DNA of 64,000 nucleotides from Bacteroides fragilis (lineage in GTDB: Bacteria; Bacteroidota; Bacteroidia; Bacteroidales; Bacteroidaceae). Shown one piece after another: positions 18,001 through 26,230 of this stretch; position 1 is the first letter of the stretch, and the number at the start of each line of letters is the position of its first letter. The notes under the pieces were generated by a model, which was not told where the DNA came from, ran no database searches, and was given only the letters and a program-made list of their open reading frames with translations. The DNA is taken from assembly GCF_002849695.1 (NCBI RefSeq), contig NZ_CP018937.1, positions 186,001 through 250,000 on the forward strand, given 5' to 3'. The position numbers were made by a program, and so were the translations under genes.

Positions 18001-20795
18001 GACAGGAAGAGGAATGGAAGCTGACGATCCGGAATCCACAAGGATCACCGGTTTTGGCCGAGATGTTGGCTACCATGTACGATGCTTCACTGGATAAAAT
18101 CTGGAAAGCTGACCAGTCTCTGCAGCTATATTATCATCTTTCCGTTCCTGTTTCCCATTGGAGGAGGGACTATGCAGATTCGAACTATTTCTATTTTGGT
18201 TTCCGTCAGCGTAGTTTGAAAGTACCTTCGTTCAGTTACGATCATTTTGTATTACCTCCTGTCGGATATGCTGTTGCCGAGGTGTTGTCGATAACCAATG
18301 ACGCCGCTCCGGTTACCCGCTATGCTCGTATGCGTGGAATGGGAGCTATGAAACAACAAATGAAAAGCGAGGTCGCAGACGATGTTCTTTTTGAATCCGA
18401 GTTGATTTCTGTTTCACAAGATGCGGGGGCTGTAAATCAGGCAGACCATCCGGCTGTGAATGGGGCTGCAGATATAGAGTTACGTACCAACTTTGCTGAA
18501 ACAGCTTTTTTCTATCCGCAACTTCATACCAATGCTCAGGGTGAGGTCAGCTTCTCTTTCCGTATGCCGCAAAGCCTTACGACCTGGAATTTCCGTGGTT
18601 ATGCCCACACACAGAATATGATGACGGGTCAGATAAATGCTACTGCTGTTACCAGTAAAGAGTTTATGCTTACCCCAAATCTGCCGCGGTTTGTCCGGGT
18701 GGGAGACCATACTTCCATCGCTGCTTCTGTCAGCAATCTCACAGGTAAAAGCATGTCGGGTACAGTGAAACTTGTGCTTTTCAATCCTATGACGGATCAG
18801 GTGATATCTACCCAGCAAAAGAAATTTAATGCCGGGCCCGGACAGACTGTCGGGGTGGATTTCCTGTTTACGGTTACTGATAAATATGAAGTTCTGGGAT
18901 GCCGGATGATAGCCGAAGGAGGCAATTTCAGCGATGGTGAACAACACCTGCTTCCGGTTCTCAGCAATAAAGAGAATCTGACAGAGACCTTGCCTATGCC
19001 TGTCCGTGGTGAACAAACGCGTACTTTCTCTTTAGCAGACCTTTTCAATCATCATAGCAAGACTGCAACCAACCGGCGTTTAACCGTTGAGTTTACTGCC
19101 AATCCGGCTTGGTATGCCGTACAAGCATTGCCAGCGTTGTCGCAACCCAGAAATGATGATGCCATTTCATGGGCTACTTCCTGGTATGCCAACACAATGG
19201 CCTCTTACATAATGAATGCCCAACCACGTATTCGAGCTATTTTTGACAGTTGGAAACTCGGGGGAGGCACCAAAGAAACTTTCCTGAGTAATTTGCAAAA
19301 GAATCAGGAAGTGAAGAATATCCTTCTTTCCGAATCTCCCTGGGTGATGGAAGCTACCTCGGAAAGCGAACAAAAAGAACGCATTGCCACTCTATTCGAT
19401 TTGAATAATATCCGTAATAATAATGCAGCAGCCTTACTGAAACTACAGGAACTCCAATTACCTGATGGTTCGTGGAGTTGGTATAAAGGAATGGACGGTA
19501 GTCTTTTTGTTACCGATTTTATTGTGGAGCAGAATGCACGTATAGCCCTGCTTACAGGAAAACCACTGGAAGGCGCAGCCTTGAATATGCAACGGTCGGC
19601 TTTCAACTATCTTCATAAAGAGGCCTTACAGGAATATCGTTCTATTCGTGAAGCCGAAAAAAACGGCAGTAAATCACAAGGAATTTCACGAAGTGCATTA
19701 AAGTATCTCTATCTGGTTGCTATTTCTGGCGAAAAAGTGCCGGTATCCATGAAAGAAGCATATACCTATTTCCTTTCAAGAGTTGCTCCGTCATTGTCTC
19801 AGCAGTCTGTAACCGAAAAAGCTTGGTCGGCCATTATCTTGCAGAAAGTAGGCAAGGTGAAAGAGGCTCAGGAGTTTATGGCATCCCTTAAAGAATATCT
19901 CACTCGGACAGATGACCAGGGTATGTTTTTTGATACAGCCGACAGTCCATATACTTGGAATAACCTGAAAGTACCTGCCCATGTGGATGTAATGGAAGCT
20001 TTTGAACGAGTGGGAGAGGATGCACAGGTTGTTGAAAAAATGAAAATGTGGCTTTTAAAGCAGAAACAGACCCAGCAATGGGATTCTCCGGTAGCTACTG
20101 CAGATGCTGTTTATGCTCTGCTTTACAATGGAACTAATTTACTGGATAATCAAGGAGATGTCCGTATTGTTCTTGGCAATGAAGTGTTGGAAACGGTAAG
20201 TCCTGCCAAAACGATTGTTCCGGGATTGGGCTATGTTCGGAGGACTTTTACGGACAGAAAGACCGTAGATGCCGCTGAGATTATTGTTGAAAAACGAGAT
20301 CCGGGTATTGCCTGGGGAGCAGTATATGCACAGTTCGAAGAGAGTCTTGATAAAGTAGTTCGCCAAGGGAGCGGTCTGGATGTAGATAAGAAATTATATG
20401 TGGAAACGATTGCTCATAACAATCGTCAGTTGCAACCGATTATTGGTAAAACTCAGTTAAAGGTTGGTGATAAAGTGGTAGTCCGTCTGACTGTCCGTCT
20501 TGATCGTACGATGGATTTTATACAGTTGAAAGACCAGCGGGCTGCCTGTCTCGAACCGATTGAAGTCCTGTCCGGATATCGCAATGTTGGTGATGTCGGT
20601 TGTTATGTAGCAGTAAAAGATGCTTCAACTGATTTCTTTTTCGATACCTTGAATAAAGGAACTTATGTTTTAGAATATAGTTACCGTGTCGATCGTGCAG
20701 GAAGTTACGAAACAGGAATTGCTACTATTCAGAGTGCATATGCACCCGAATATGCAGCCCACTCAGCTTCGTTTCGCTGTAACGTATCTCAATAA
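15015..20795 (+). CDS. Alpha-2-macroglobulin family protein lacking the thioester motif
   Basis: A 1926-aa exported protein with signal peptide (MKIRLICIIVLLSMGMSSWTHAQ). The long N-terminal helical/MG part is followed by an MG2 domain around 550-660 (DRSLYRPGQTVYVKG), the A2M domain around 1155-1245 (TAFFYPQLHTNAQGEVSF) and a helical TED-like domain around 1366-1700. Where thioester types carry CxEQ, this protein reads PALSQPRNDDAISWA, so it cannot form the covalent protease trap. It is divergent from the operon carrying an MG2/plug-like protein. A periplasmic or outer-membrane protease-binding or scaffold role is inferred. Confidence 0.9.
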   Translation: MKIRLICIIVLLSMGMSSWTHAQSYDKLWKQVEQAQQKSLPETIVRLTGEIYKKAEIEKNSPQMLKAYVWQMRFREEITPDSFYVSLNGLEQWVKTTDKPLDRAVLHSLIGSMYADYASQNRWKLNRRTDLEEVTPSNDIREWSKNQFVTKVMSETAVTFQDSLLLLDTSSRSYIPFVELGVTSDYYHHDMYHLLASRAIASLESLSGLGSDSLINARIEGIYRHMMDSYRRTDNPDALLLTNLDYLQWKRRTDPGFRPYHAPEGRIGLTQDPYLAALNKLIAENQSHDICAEVYLLKAQEAVNAGVPASGLQLCDEAISRYPAYHRINALRELKQDILSPDFTVQTPSAVYPGEEFDLKVSFKNLKSFAVQLYAINLSARPNAVEVPDETFLKKYGRLLSSVHYVLFPSGDYKMQDSIFHMKAPETGLYALRIVPDAEVRSNSAKFLSSTRFKVLTRSLPSKLSEVAVLDDMSGKPIEGVLLSVFDRQNKQLLTATTNADGKAQFASSGEYRYLTAAKGADTAMPQIYLWGGNYNFTDDTKPVSAVTLLTDRSLYRPGQTVYVKGIAYEQYPDSAHVLAGREYTLTLTDANGQEVGTKKLRTGDFGSFTAEFVLPSVCLNGIFSLNTQNGFRTIRVEDYKRPTFDITFEPVTESYRLGDRVELKGNVKTFSGVPLQDIPVTYTITRSLCSWRMWGVNPVILASDTVRLGADGNFELPVDLKPDTSGSDLDDGDDTSSYYDYKVQVSVTNVAGETQTSEISLRAGKTSLLLFADINGLICKDDSIKATFQVNNLERKPVAVEGSYQLFSISGYEESKAVKDQKVSAQAILSGSFRSNEETLLSDWKTLPSGAYKLVASVTDAQGRKAETEKVVILFALNDKRPPVSMPLWYYEVNTRFDAEHPALFYFGTSEKDAYVLMDVFSGNKHLESKLLHLSDSLVRFEYPYREAYGNGLGITFAFVRKGIVYEQEVSLTKRLPDYTLNIRWDVFRDKLRPGQEEEWKLTIRNPQGSPVLAEMLATMYDASLDKIWKADQSLQLYYHLSVPVSHWRRDYADSNYFYFGFRQRSLKVPSFSYDHFVLPPVGYAVAEVLSITNDAAPVTRYARMRGMGAMKQQMKSEVADDVLFESELISVSQDAGAVNQADHPAVNGAADIELRTNFAETAFFYPQLHTNAQGEVSFSFRMPQSLTTWNFRGYAHTQNMMTGQINATAVTSKEFMLTPNLPRFVRVGDHTSIAASVSNLTGKSMSGTVKLVLFNPMTDQVISTQQKKFNAGPGQTVGVDFLFTVTDKYEVLGCRMIAEGGNFSDGEQHLLPVLSNKENLTETLPMPVRGEQTRTFSLADLFNHHSKTATNRRLTVEFTANPAWYAVQALPALSQPRNDDAISWATSWYANTMASYIMNAQPRIRAIFDSWKLGGGTKETFLSNLQKNQEVKNILLSESPWVMEATSESEQKERIATLFDLNNIRNNNAAALLKLQELQLPDGSWSWYKGMDGSLFVTDFIVEQNARIALLTGKPLEGAALNMQRSAFNYLHKEALQEYRSIREAEKNGSKSQGISRSALKYLYLVAISGEKVPVSMKEAYTYFLSRVAPSLSQQSVTEKAWSAIILQKVGKVKEAQEFMASLKEYLTRTDDQGMFFDTADSPYTWNNLKVPAHVDVMEAFERVGEDAQVVEKMKMWLLKQKQTQQWDSPVATADAVYALLYNGTNLLDNQGDVRIVLGNEVLETVSPAKTIVPGLGYVRRTFTDRKTVDAAEIIVEKRDPGIAWGAVYAQFEESLDKVVRQGSGLDVDKKLYVETIAHNNRQLQPIIGKTQLKVGDKVVVRLTVRLDRTMDFIQLKDQRAACLEPIEVLSGYRNVGDVGCYVAVKDASTDFFFDTLNKGTYVLEYSYRVDRAGSYETGIATIQSAYAPEYAAHSASFRCNVSQ

Positions 20796-20817
20796 ATAAA
20801 ATTAAATATTTTCAGGA

Positions 20818-20946
20818 GGGTGTGTCGAAATTTTTTTCACCACGGAGTAACACAGAGTATCACAGAGTCTTTTTATTGATAATCAACAACCTAAAATCGT
20901 CTCTGTGTTACTCTGTGTCCTCTGTGGTGAGTTTTGACGCAGCCCC
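20818..20946. repeat. Palindromic repeat family, copy 1
   Basis: The arms CACCACGGAGTAACACAGAG... (20838-20867) and ...CTCTGTGGTG (about 20901-20929) form a long imperfect hairpin with a central AT-rich loop. Outer flanks GTGTGTCGAAA and TTTTGACGCAGCCCC match the edges of the other copies. It lies between two same-strand genes. Confidence 0.8.
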
Positions 20947-21022
20947 TGTTTTTTTTGAGTAAAGCCACTATGTCCTGTGCTTAAAAATATGTAATCAGTG
21001 GCAGATTCTCGACGAAAACTCC

Positions 21023-21030
21023 TATTTTTG
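21023..21030 (+). promoter_or_regulatory. -7 box of the DUF1573 gene
   Basis: TATTTTTG matches TAnnTTTG 36 nt before the ATG at 21067. Confidence 0.5.
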
Positions 21031-21066
21031 TACTTTAAACAACTAACAATAATAAAATAGGAACGA

Positions 21067-22155
21067 ATGAAACGTAGTTTACTCTTCATATTTACTTTAC
21101 TTACTATTACTTTATCGGCTGTAGCTCAACCTCGTATCTCTTCTAATAAGGAGACCCATCATTTCGGACAGATTGAATGGAAGCGTCCGGTTTCTGTAGA
21201 GTATACTATTACCAATACTGGTGATAAACCTTTGGTATTGACTAATGTTACTACCTCTTGTGCCTGTTCGGTTGCTAACTGGACGAAAACTCCGATTGCT
21301 CCCGGAGAAAAAGGAACGGTTAGTGCTACGTTTGATGCAAAAGCGTTGGGGCATTTCAATAAATCGATCGGCATTTACAGCAATGCGCAGCCTGGTTTGG
21401 TTTATCTGAACTTCGATGGAGAGGTGGTTCAGGAGATCAAGGATTTTACTAAAACCCATCCCTATGCAATCGGACAAATCCGGATTGACCGTACAGATAT
21501 AGATTTTCCTGATGTACACAGCGGAGAGAAACCGGTCATTACATTGGGGGTAGTCAATCTTTCCGATCGTCCATACGAACCTGTATTGATGCACCTTCCG
21601 CCTTATCTGAAAATGGAAACTAATCCTACCGTCCTTTTGAAAGGTAAGAAAGGAACCATTACCCTGACACTTGATACCAAACAACTGATGGATTTAGGTT
21701 TGACTCAGTCTTCTGTTTATCTGGCTCGCTTTGCCGGTGATAAAGTGAGTGAGGAAAATGAAATCCCCGTGTCAGCAATACTTCTTCCTGACTTTTCAGG
21801 AATGACCGAGCAAGATAAAGCTTTAGCTCCTGCTATTCGTCTGTCCGAATCCAAGATTGATTTAAGCCGGGTTTTGGTTAAGAAAAACAAAGCCCGACAT
21901 GACATTATTATCACTAACACAGGTAAGTCTCCTTTGCAGATCAGTAAACTGCAGGTATTCAATCCTGCGGTAGGTGTTGCTTTGAAGAAAACTATACTGC
22001 AGCCGGGCGAAAGTACCCGCCTGAGAGTGACTGTCTTGAAAAAGAACCTTGGAAAGAAGAAGAGACACTTGCGAATTCTGATGATCACCAATGATCCGGT
22101 ACAGCCGAAAGTGGAGATCGATGTAAAAGCTACGAGTAACGAATCACATAATTAA
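21067..22155 (+). CDS. DUF1573 domain protein
   Basis: A 362-aa exported protein with signal peptide (MKRSLLFIFTLLTITLSAVAQ). It contains Ig-like ASH/MSP-type beta domains: the first (about 25-125) is a clear DUF1573 (HFGQIEW..., TNTGDKPLVLTNVTTSCACS), and a second similar domain runs about 265-357 (IIITNTGKSPLQISKLQVF). Bacteroidetes DUF1573 proteins are common, usually periplasmic or surface, and of unknown role. It ends 8 nt before meaB and probably forms an operon with it. Confidence 0.88.
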   Translation: MKRSLLFIFTLLTITLSAVAQPRISSNKETHHFGQIEWKRPVSVEYTITNTGDKPLVLTNVTTSCACSVANWTKTPIAPGEKGTVSATFDAKALGHFNKSIGIYSNAQPGLVYLNFDGEVVQEIKDFTKTHPYAIGQIRIDRTDIDFPDVHSGEKPVITLGVVNLSDRPYEPVLMHLPPYLKMETNPTVLLKGKKGTITLTLDTKQLMDLGLTQSSVYLARFAGDKVSEENEIPVSAILLPDFSGMTEQDKALAPAIRLSESKIDLSRVLVKKNKARHDIIITNTGKSPLQISKLQVFNPAVGVALKKTILQPGESTRLRVTVLKKNLGKKKRHLRILMITNDPVQPKVEIDVKATSNESHN

Positions 22156-22163
22156 TATCTGCC

Positions 22164-23255
22164 ATGGAACATCTTGAAAATAACGAAGCATATAAAGGTT
22201 TGGTTGTGAATGCAGGCATTGAACAACCGTCATCTGTAAATCCCTATCTGAAGCGAAAAGTAAAAAAACGCCAGTTGTCGGTTAATGAGTTTGTGGAGGG
22301 CATTGTCAAAGGGGATGTGACGATTCTGAGCCAGGCTGTAACTTTAGTGGAAAGTGTGCGTTCCGAACATCAGGCTACCGCACAGGAGGTCATTGAAAGA
22401 TGTCTGCCTTATTCCGGTAATTCGATTCGTGTAGGCATCAGTGGTGTGCCGGGAGCCGGTAAAAGTACTTCGATTGATGTCTTTGGATTACACGTTCTTG
22501 AAAAAGGAGGTAAGTTAGCTGTTTTAGCTATTGATCCGAGTAGTGAACGCAGCAAAGGAAGTATTTTGGGTGATAAAACCCGTATGGAGCAGCTTTCTGT
22601 ACATCCTAAATCATTTATACGCCCCAGTCCCTCTGCCGGTTCGTTGGGAGGAGTGGCCCGTAAGACTCGTGAAACGATTATTCTATGTGAAGCTGCAGGG
22701 TTCGATAAGATCTTTGTGGAGACTGTAGGAGTGGGACAAAGTGAGACGGCAGTTCATTCAATGGTCGATTTTTTCCTGTTGATTCAGTTGGCCGGTACGG
22801 GAGATGAACTACAGGGTATCAAAAGAGGGATTATGGAGATGGCTGACGGTATTGTGATAAATAAAGCTGATGGCAATAACATTGACAAAGCCAAGTTGGC
22901 GGCTGCGCAATTCCGTAACGCTTTACATCTTTTCCCGGCTCCGGATTCCGGATGGACACCGCGTGTACTTACTTATTCGGGATTCTATAATCTTGGAGTA
23001 AAGGAAATATGGGATATGGTGTACGAGTACATCGATTTTGTGAAAGGTAATGGCTATTTTGAATATCGTCGTAACGAACAAAGCAAATACTGGATGTATG
23101 AGAGCATCAATGAACAGTTACGTGACAGCTTTTATCACAATGCCAAGATTGAATCGATGTTGCAAGAAAAGGAGCAACAGGTGCTCCAGGGAAATCTCAC
23201 CTCTTTTGTTGCTGCCAAGAGCTTACTCGATACTTATTTCGAAGATCTGAAATAA
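22164..23255 (+). CDS. meaB: Methylmalonyl-CoA mutase-associated GTPase MeaB
   Basis: G3E GTPase that protects and gates cofactor loading of adenosylcobalamin-dependent methylmalonyl-CoA mutase, an enzyme of the Bacteroides propionate pathway. The 363-aa length is normal. Motifs: Walker A GVPGAGKST (94-102), AIDPSSERSKGSILGDKTRM, switch ETVGVGQSE and specificity NKADGNN. The mutase genes themselves are not in this window. Confidence 0.94.
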   Translation: MEHLENNEAYKGLVVNAGIEQPSSVNPYLKRKVKKRQLSVNEFVEGIVKGDVTILSQAVTLVESVRSEHQATAQEVIERCLPYSGNSIRVGISGVPGAGKSTSIDVFGLHVLEKGGKLAVLAIDPSSERSKGSILGDKTRMEQLSVHPKSFIRPSPSAGSLGGVARKTRETIILCEAAGFDKIFVETVGVGQSETAVHSMVDFFLLIQLAGTGDELQGIKRGIMEMADGIVINKADGNNIDKAKLAAAQFRNALHLFPAPDSGWTPRVLTYSGFYNLGVKEIWDMVYEYIDFVKGNGYFEYRRNEQSKYWMYESINEQLRDSFYHNAKIESMLQEKEQQVLQGNLTSFVAAKSLLDTYFEDLK

Positions 23256-23262
23256 CGATGAA

Positions 23263-23376
23263 GAGGTGTCAAAATTCGTATTCACCACAGATTACACAGA
23301 TAATTATTATTGGTTGTCAGTAGATTAAAATCATTTTGTGTAAATCTGTGTAATCTGTGGTGAGTTATGACACACC
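23263..23376. repeat. Palindromic repeat family, copy 2
   Basis: CACCACAGATTACACAGAT (23283-23301) is the exact reverse complement of the right arm 23344-23362, with an AT-rich loop between. Outer edges GAGGTGTC and GACACACC also pair. It sits between convergent meaB and the DMT exporter and overlaps the exporter 3' end, supplying its last codons and stop. Probably works as a bidirectional terminator. Confidence 0.85.
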
Positions 23377-24273
23377 TTCCAAATCTGCCTTCGATTTACT
23401 TTGAGTCACAAAGTAGACTCCAAGAAATACCAATGCAATCGCAACTCCTTTTTCCCAGCCGAAGCTTCCGATTCCCATTAAGATCGCCGCTATGGAAGCA
23501 ACAATGGGTTGCACATAGTTATACATACTTACTACTGTAGGGCGCATCAGTTTTTGTGCAGTCATGATGCAGATGTAAGCAATGAAGCTTCCGCATAGTA
23601 CCACATAAAGTACCTGATAAATGGCAGCGGTCGAAATACTGTTCCACTCGATGCCCGCTATATCCTGGTAAGAAAAAGGAATATAGCATATAGATGCATA
23701 AATAAACATCCACTTATTAATTGTGATGGCCGAATAGCGTTGGGATAATCCTTTGAATACGGTCAGGTAGATAGAGAAGCTGAGTTGGGCGATCATACAA
23801 AGTAAGTCTCCCCAGATGCTTCCTCCTCCTGCGCTTGTCGCCTGACTGCTTAAAATCAAGATCAATGCTCCCATTGCTCCAATGAAAATTCCCAATACCT
23901 TTTTGTTTGTAACCGGTTCTTTCAGATAGATAGCTGCCACAATCATGGTGATGATAGGTGAAGTCGTTGTTACGATAGATGCGTCTATCGGAGAAGTGAG
24001 AGACAAGCCGAATATAAATATTCCCTGATTGAAAACAAGGGCGAACAGAGAAGCGAAGAAAATTTTCAGCATGTCACGGTGTCCTACCTGCTCTTGTTTA
24101 CAGAAAGCGGAAAGTATCCAGAAAGCTGCTGCCGCCCCTACCATGCGAAAGGTGGTTACCGAAAGTGCCGAAAACTCTGTCAATGCCGATTTGCCGATAG
24201 GGGACATTAATCCCCACATCACGTTGGCCGTAAATGCCAGTGCATGTCCTTTCAGATTCTTATCAATCTCCAT
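23365..24273 (-). CDS. DMT superfamily (EamA) transporter
   Basis: A 302-aa inner-membrane protein with ten hydrophobic segments and two EamA repeats (TANVMWGLMSPIGKSAL in the first, LMRPTVVSMYNYVQPIVAS in the second). Likely metabolite or drug exporter; substrate unknown. Start 24273 is chosen over an upstream ATG at 24306 because the latter lies inside the probable -7 box. The C-terminal GVS and stop come from repeat copy 2. Confidence 0.88.
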   Translation of the reverse strand: MEIDKNLKGHALAFTANVMWGLMSPIGKSALTEFSALSVTTFRMVGAAAAFWILSAFCKQEQVGHRDMLKIFFASLFALVFNQGIFIFGLSLTSPIDASIVTTTSPIITMIVAAIYLKEPVTNKKVLGIFIGAMGALILILSSQATSAGGGSIWGDLLCMIAQLSFSIYLTVFKGLSQRYSAITINKWMFIYASICYIPFSYQDIAGIEWNSISTAAIYQVLYVVLCGSFIAYICIMTAQKLMRPTVVSMYNYVQPIVASIAAILMGIGSFGWEKGVAIALVFLGVYFVTQSKSKADLEGVS

Positions 24274-24303
24274 ACCGAATGTTACCTTTATTGAAAACTG
24301 ATG

Positions 24304-24311
24304 CAAAAGTA
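24304..24311 (-). promoter_or_regulatory. -7 box of the DMT transporter gene
   Basis: The minus strand reads TACTTTTG at 24311-24304, placing the transcript start near 24297 and so excluding the ATG at 24306 as the start codon. Confidence 0.5.
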
Positions 24312-24334
24312 ACTAATTTATCGTTTGAATTTTC

Positions 24335-24342
24335 TATATTTG
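24335..24342 (+). promoter_or_regulatory. -7 box of the AAA ATPase-DUF4435 operon
   Basis: TATATTTG matches TAnnTTTG. The predicted transcript start near 24349 leaves a leader of about 16 nt to the ATG at 24365. Confidence 0.5.
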
Positions 24343-24364
24343 TTTAATTTAAATGCAACCATTT

Positions 24365-25192
24365 ATGGAACTATCAGCCAATTATATCAAACGAATCGAA
24401 ATAAACGGATTATGGGACCGGTTCAACATAGTCTGGGACCTTCGTCCGGATGTCAATATACTATCCGGTATCAATGGAGTAGGGAAAACTACTATCCTGA
24501 ATCGATCGGTCGGGTATCTTGAACAGTTATTAGGCGAAGTAAAGAGTGATGAAAAAAACGGGGTACGTGTCTTTTTTGATAATCCGGAAGCTACTTACAT
24601 TCCGTATGACGTGATCCGCAGTTACGATCGTCCACTTATTATGGGAGACTTCACAGCCCGTATGGCAGATAAGAATGTGAAATCCGAGCTCGACTGGCAA
24701 CTTTACCTGTTACAACGCCGCTACCTTGACTACCAGGTCAATATCGGCAATAAGATGATCGATCTGCTGAGTAGTAATAACGAAGAAGAGCGCGGCAAAG
24801 CAGCTACTCTTTCAGTAGCCAAGCGCCGTTTTCAAGACATGGTCGATGAACTGTTCAGCTATACCCGTAAAAAAATAGACCGTAAACGCAATGATATTGC
24901 TTTTTATCAGGATGGTGAACTTCTGTTTCCTTATAAGCTCTCTTCCGGTGAGAAACAGATGTTGGTGATCCTGCTTACCGTACTTGTACAGGACAATGCC
25001 CATTGCGTTTTGTTTATGGACGAACCCGAAGCTTCATTGCACATCGAATGGCAGCAAAGATTGATTGCGATGATCCGTGAACTGAATCCGAATGTACAGA
25101 TTATACTTACCACTCATTCGCCTGCAGTCATCATGGAGGGATGGCTCGATGCAGTAACCGAAGTCAGTGATATTGCAACCAGTTATAAATAG
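24365..25192 (+). CDS. ABC/SMC-type AAA ATPase (AriA-like)
   Basis: A 275-aa cytoplasmic ATPase with Walker A GINGVGKTT (35-43), signature LSSGEK (192-197), Walker B CVLFMDEPEAS with DE at 219-220, and H-loop TTHSP (H251). This is a compact AAA_15/AAA_21 (OLD/RecF-like) architecture without a fused nuclease. The next gene, 21 nt away, encodes a DUF4435 protein; the same pairing of ABC ATPase and DUF4435 defines PARIS (AriA-AriB) and related abortive-infection systems. An ATG at 24353 is possible but would leave almost no leader. A defence role is inferred only. Confidence 0.8.
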   Translation: MELSANYIKRIEINGLWDRFNIVWDLRPDVNILSGINGVGKTTILNRSVGYLEQLLGEVKSDEKNGVRVFFDNPEATYIPYDVIRSYDRPLIMGDFTARMADKNVKSELDWQLYLLQRRYLDYQVNIGNKMIDLLSSNNEEERGKAATLSVAKRRFQDMVDELFSYTRKKIDRKRNDIAFYQDGELLFPYKLSSGEKQMLVILLTVLVQDNAHCVLFMDEPEASLHIEWQQRLIAMIRELNPNVQIILTTHSPAVIMEGWLDAVTEVSDIATSYK

Positions 25193-25213
25193 CATTTAAC
25201 CCAAACACGACCT

Positions 25214-26230
25214 ATGGCAATTAGTCTTAAAGATAATCTGACCTCTTCCTACTTCAGTGCAGCCCATAAGCTGTATTCTAAAAAGGCACGCCGCCGAATC
25301 GTTGCTTATGTTGAGAGTTATGATGATGTAGCTTTCTGGCGTACCCTGCTTGAAGAGTTTGAGGACGAAGAACATTATTTTCAAGTGATGCTTCCTTCCG
25401 CTACATCGTTGGCCAAAGGCAAGAAGATGGTGTTGATGAATACTCTCAATACCGCTGAGCTCGGGAAAAGCCTGATTGCTTGCGTAGATAGTGACTATGA
25501 CTTTCTGTTGCAGGGAGCTACCTCCACCTCGCGTAAGATTAACCGTAACAAATATATTTTTCAGACCTATGCCTATGCCATTGAGAACTATCATTGTTAC
25601 GCCGACAGCTTGCATGAGGTTTGTGTACAGGCAACTTTGAATGACCGTCACCTCATTGATTTCAACGAGTTTATGAAGCGATACTCCCGGATCGTTTATC
25701 CGCTTTTCCTATGGTCTGTCTGGTTTTATCGCCGCCATGATACTTATACGTTTTCCATGAGTGAGTTTAATGGCTGTGTTCGCTTGCACGATGTTAGCCT
25801 GAGACATCCGGAACGTTCTCTGGAAGTGGTGAGACGTTCGGTTACAGCTAAGTTGTCCGAATTGTCTACACGCTTTCCGCAGGGGCTCGAAGAGATCGAC
25901 AGATTATCGGCCGAACTTGAAAGGCTCGGAGTACTTCCTGATACTACTTATTTGTTTGTTCAAGGGCATCATATTATGGATAATGTAGTGATGAAAGTGC
26001 TGACTCCCGTCTGTACGGCTTTAAGGCGCGAGCGTGAACAGGAAATCAAGAAGTTGGCAGAACACAATGAACAATTTCATAACGAACTGACTTGTTATCA
26101 GAACAGTCAGGTGAATGTGGAAGTAATGCTCCGCAAAAACAGTGCATACAAAGATTTATACCTCTATCAATGGTTGAAAGAAGATATTAAAGAGTTTTTA
26201 TATGGAACAAATAACCGAAAAGATAAATAA
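25214..26230 (+). CDS. DUF4435 protein, TOPRIM-like (AriB-like)
   Basis: A 338-aa cytoplasmic protein. The N-terminal DUF4435 region shows RIVAYVESYDD (E34) and LIACVDSDYDFLL (D92, D94), the E and DxD pattern of TOPRIM nucleases such as AriB/OLD. A basic, helical C-terminal half follows (about 220-330, charged, possible coiled coil). It is translated right after the ATPase and its last 29 nt overlap the MscS gene. An RNase or DNase effector gated by the ATPase is inferred from family pairing; it may instead serve a housekeeping role in Bacteroides. Confidence 0.78.
   Translation: MAISLKDNLTSSYFSAAHKLYSKKARRRIVAYVESYDDVAFWRTLLEEFEDEEHYFQVMLPSATSLAKGKKMVLMNTLNTAELGKSLIACVDSDYDFLLQGATSTSRKINRNKYIFQTYAYAIENYHCYADSLHEVCVQATLNDRHLIDFNEFMKRYSRIVYPLFLWSVWFYRRHDTYTFSMSEFNGCVRLHDVSLRHPERSLEVVRRSVTAKLSELSTRFPQGLEEIDRLSAELERLGVLPDTTYLFVQGHHIMDNVVMKVLTPVCTALRREREQEIKKLAEHNEQFHNELTCYQNSQVNVEVMLRKNSAYKDLYLYQWLKEDIKEFLYGTNNRKDK

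Noticed and set aside
15340..20366. Several long leftward ORFs inside the alpha-2-macroglobulin gene
   Set aside because: Antisense shadows of one continuous, well-supported coding frame; no signal peptide or family.
20838..20930. CRISPR-like repeats (CACAGAGTAACACAGAG)
   Set aside because: The short repeats are the arms of one palindromic element, without regular spacers or cas genes; no CRISPR array anywhere in the window.
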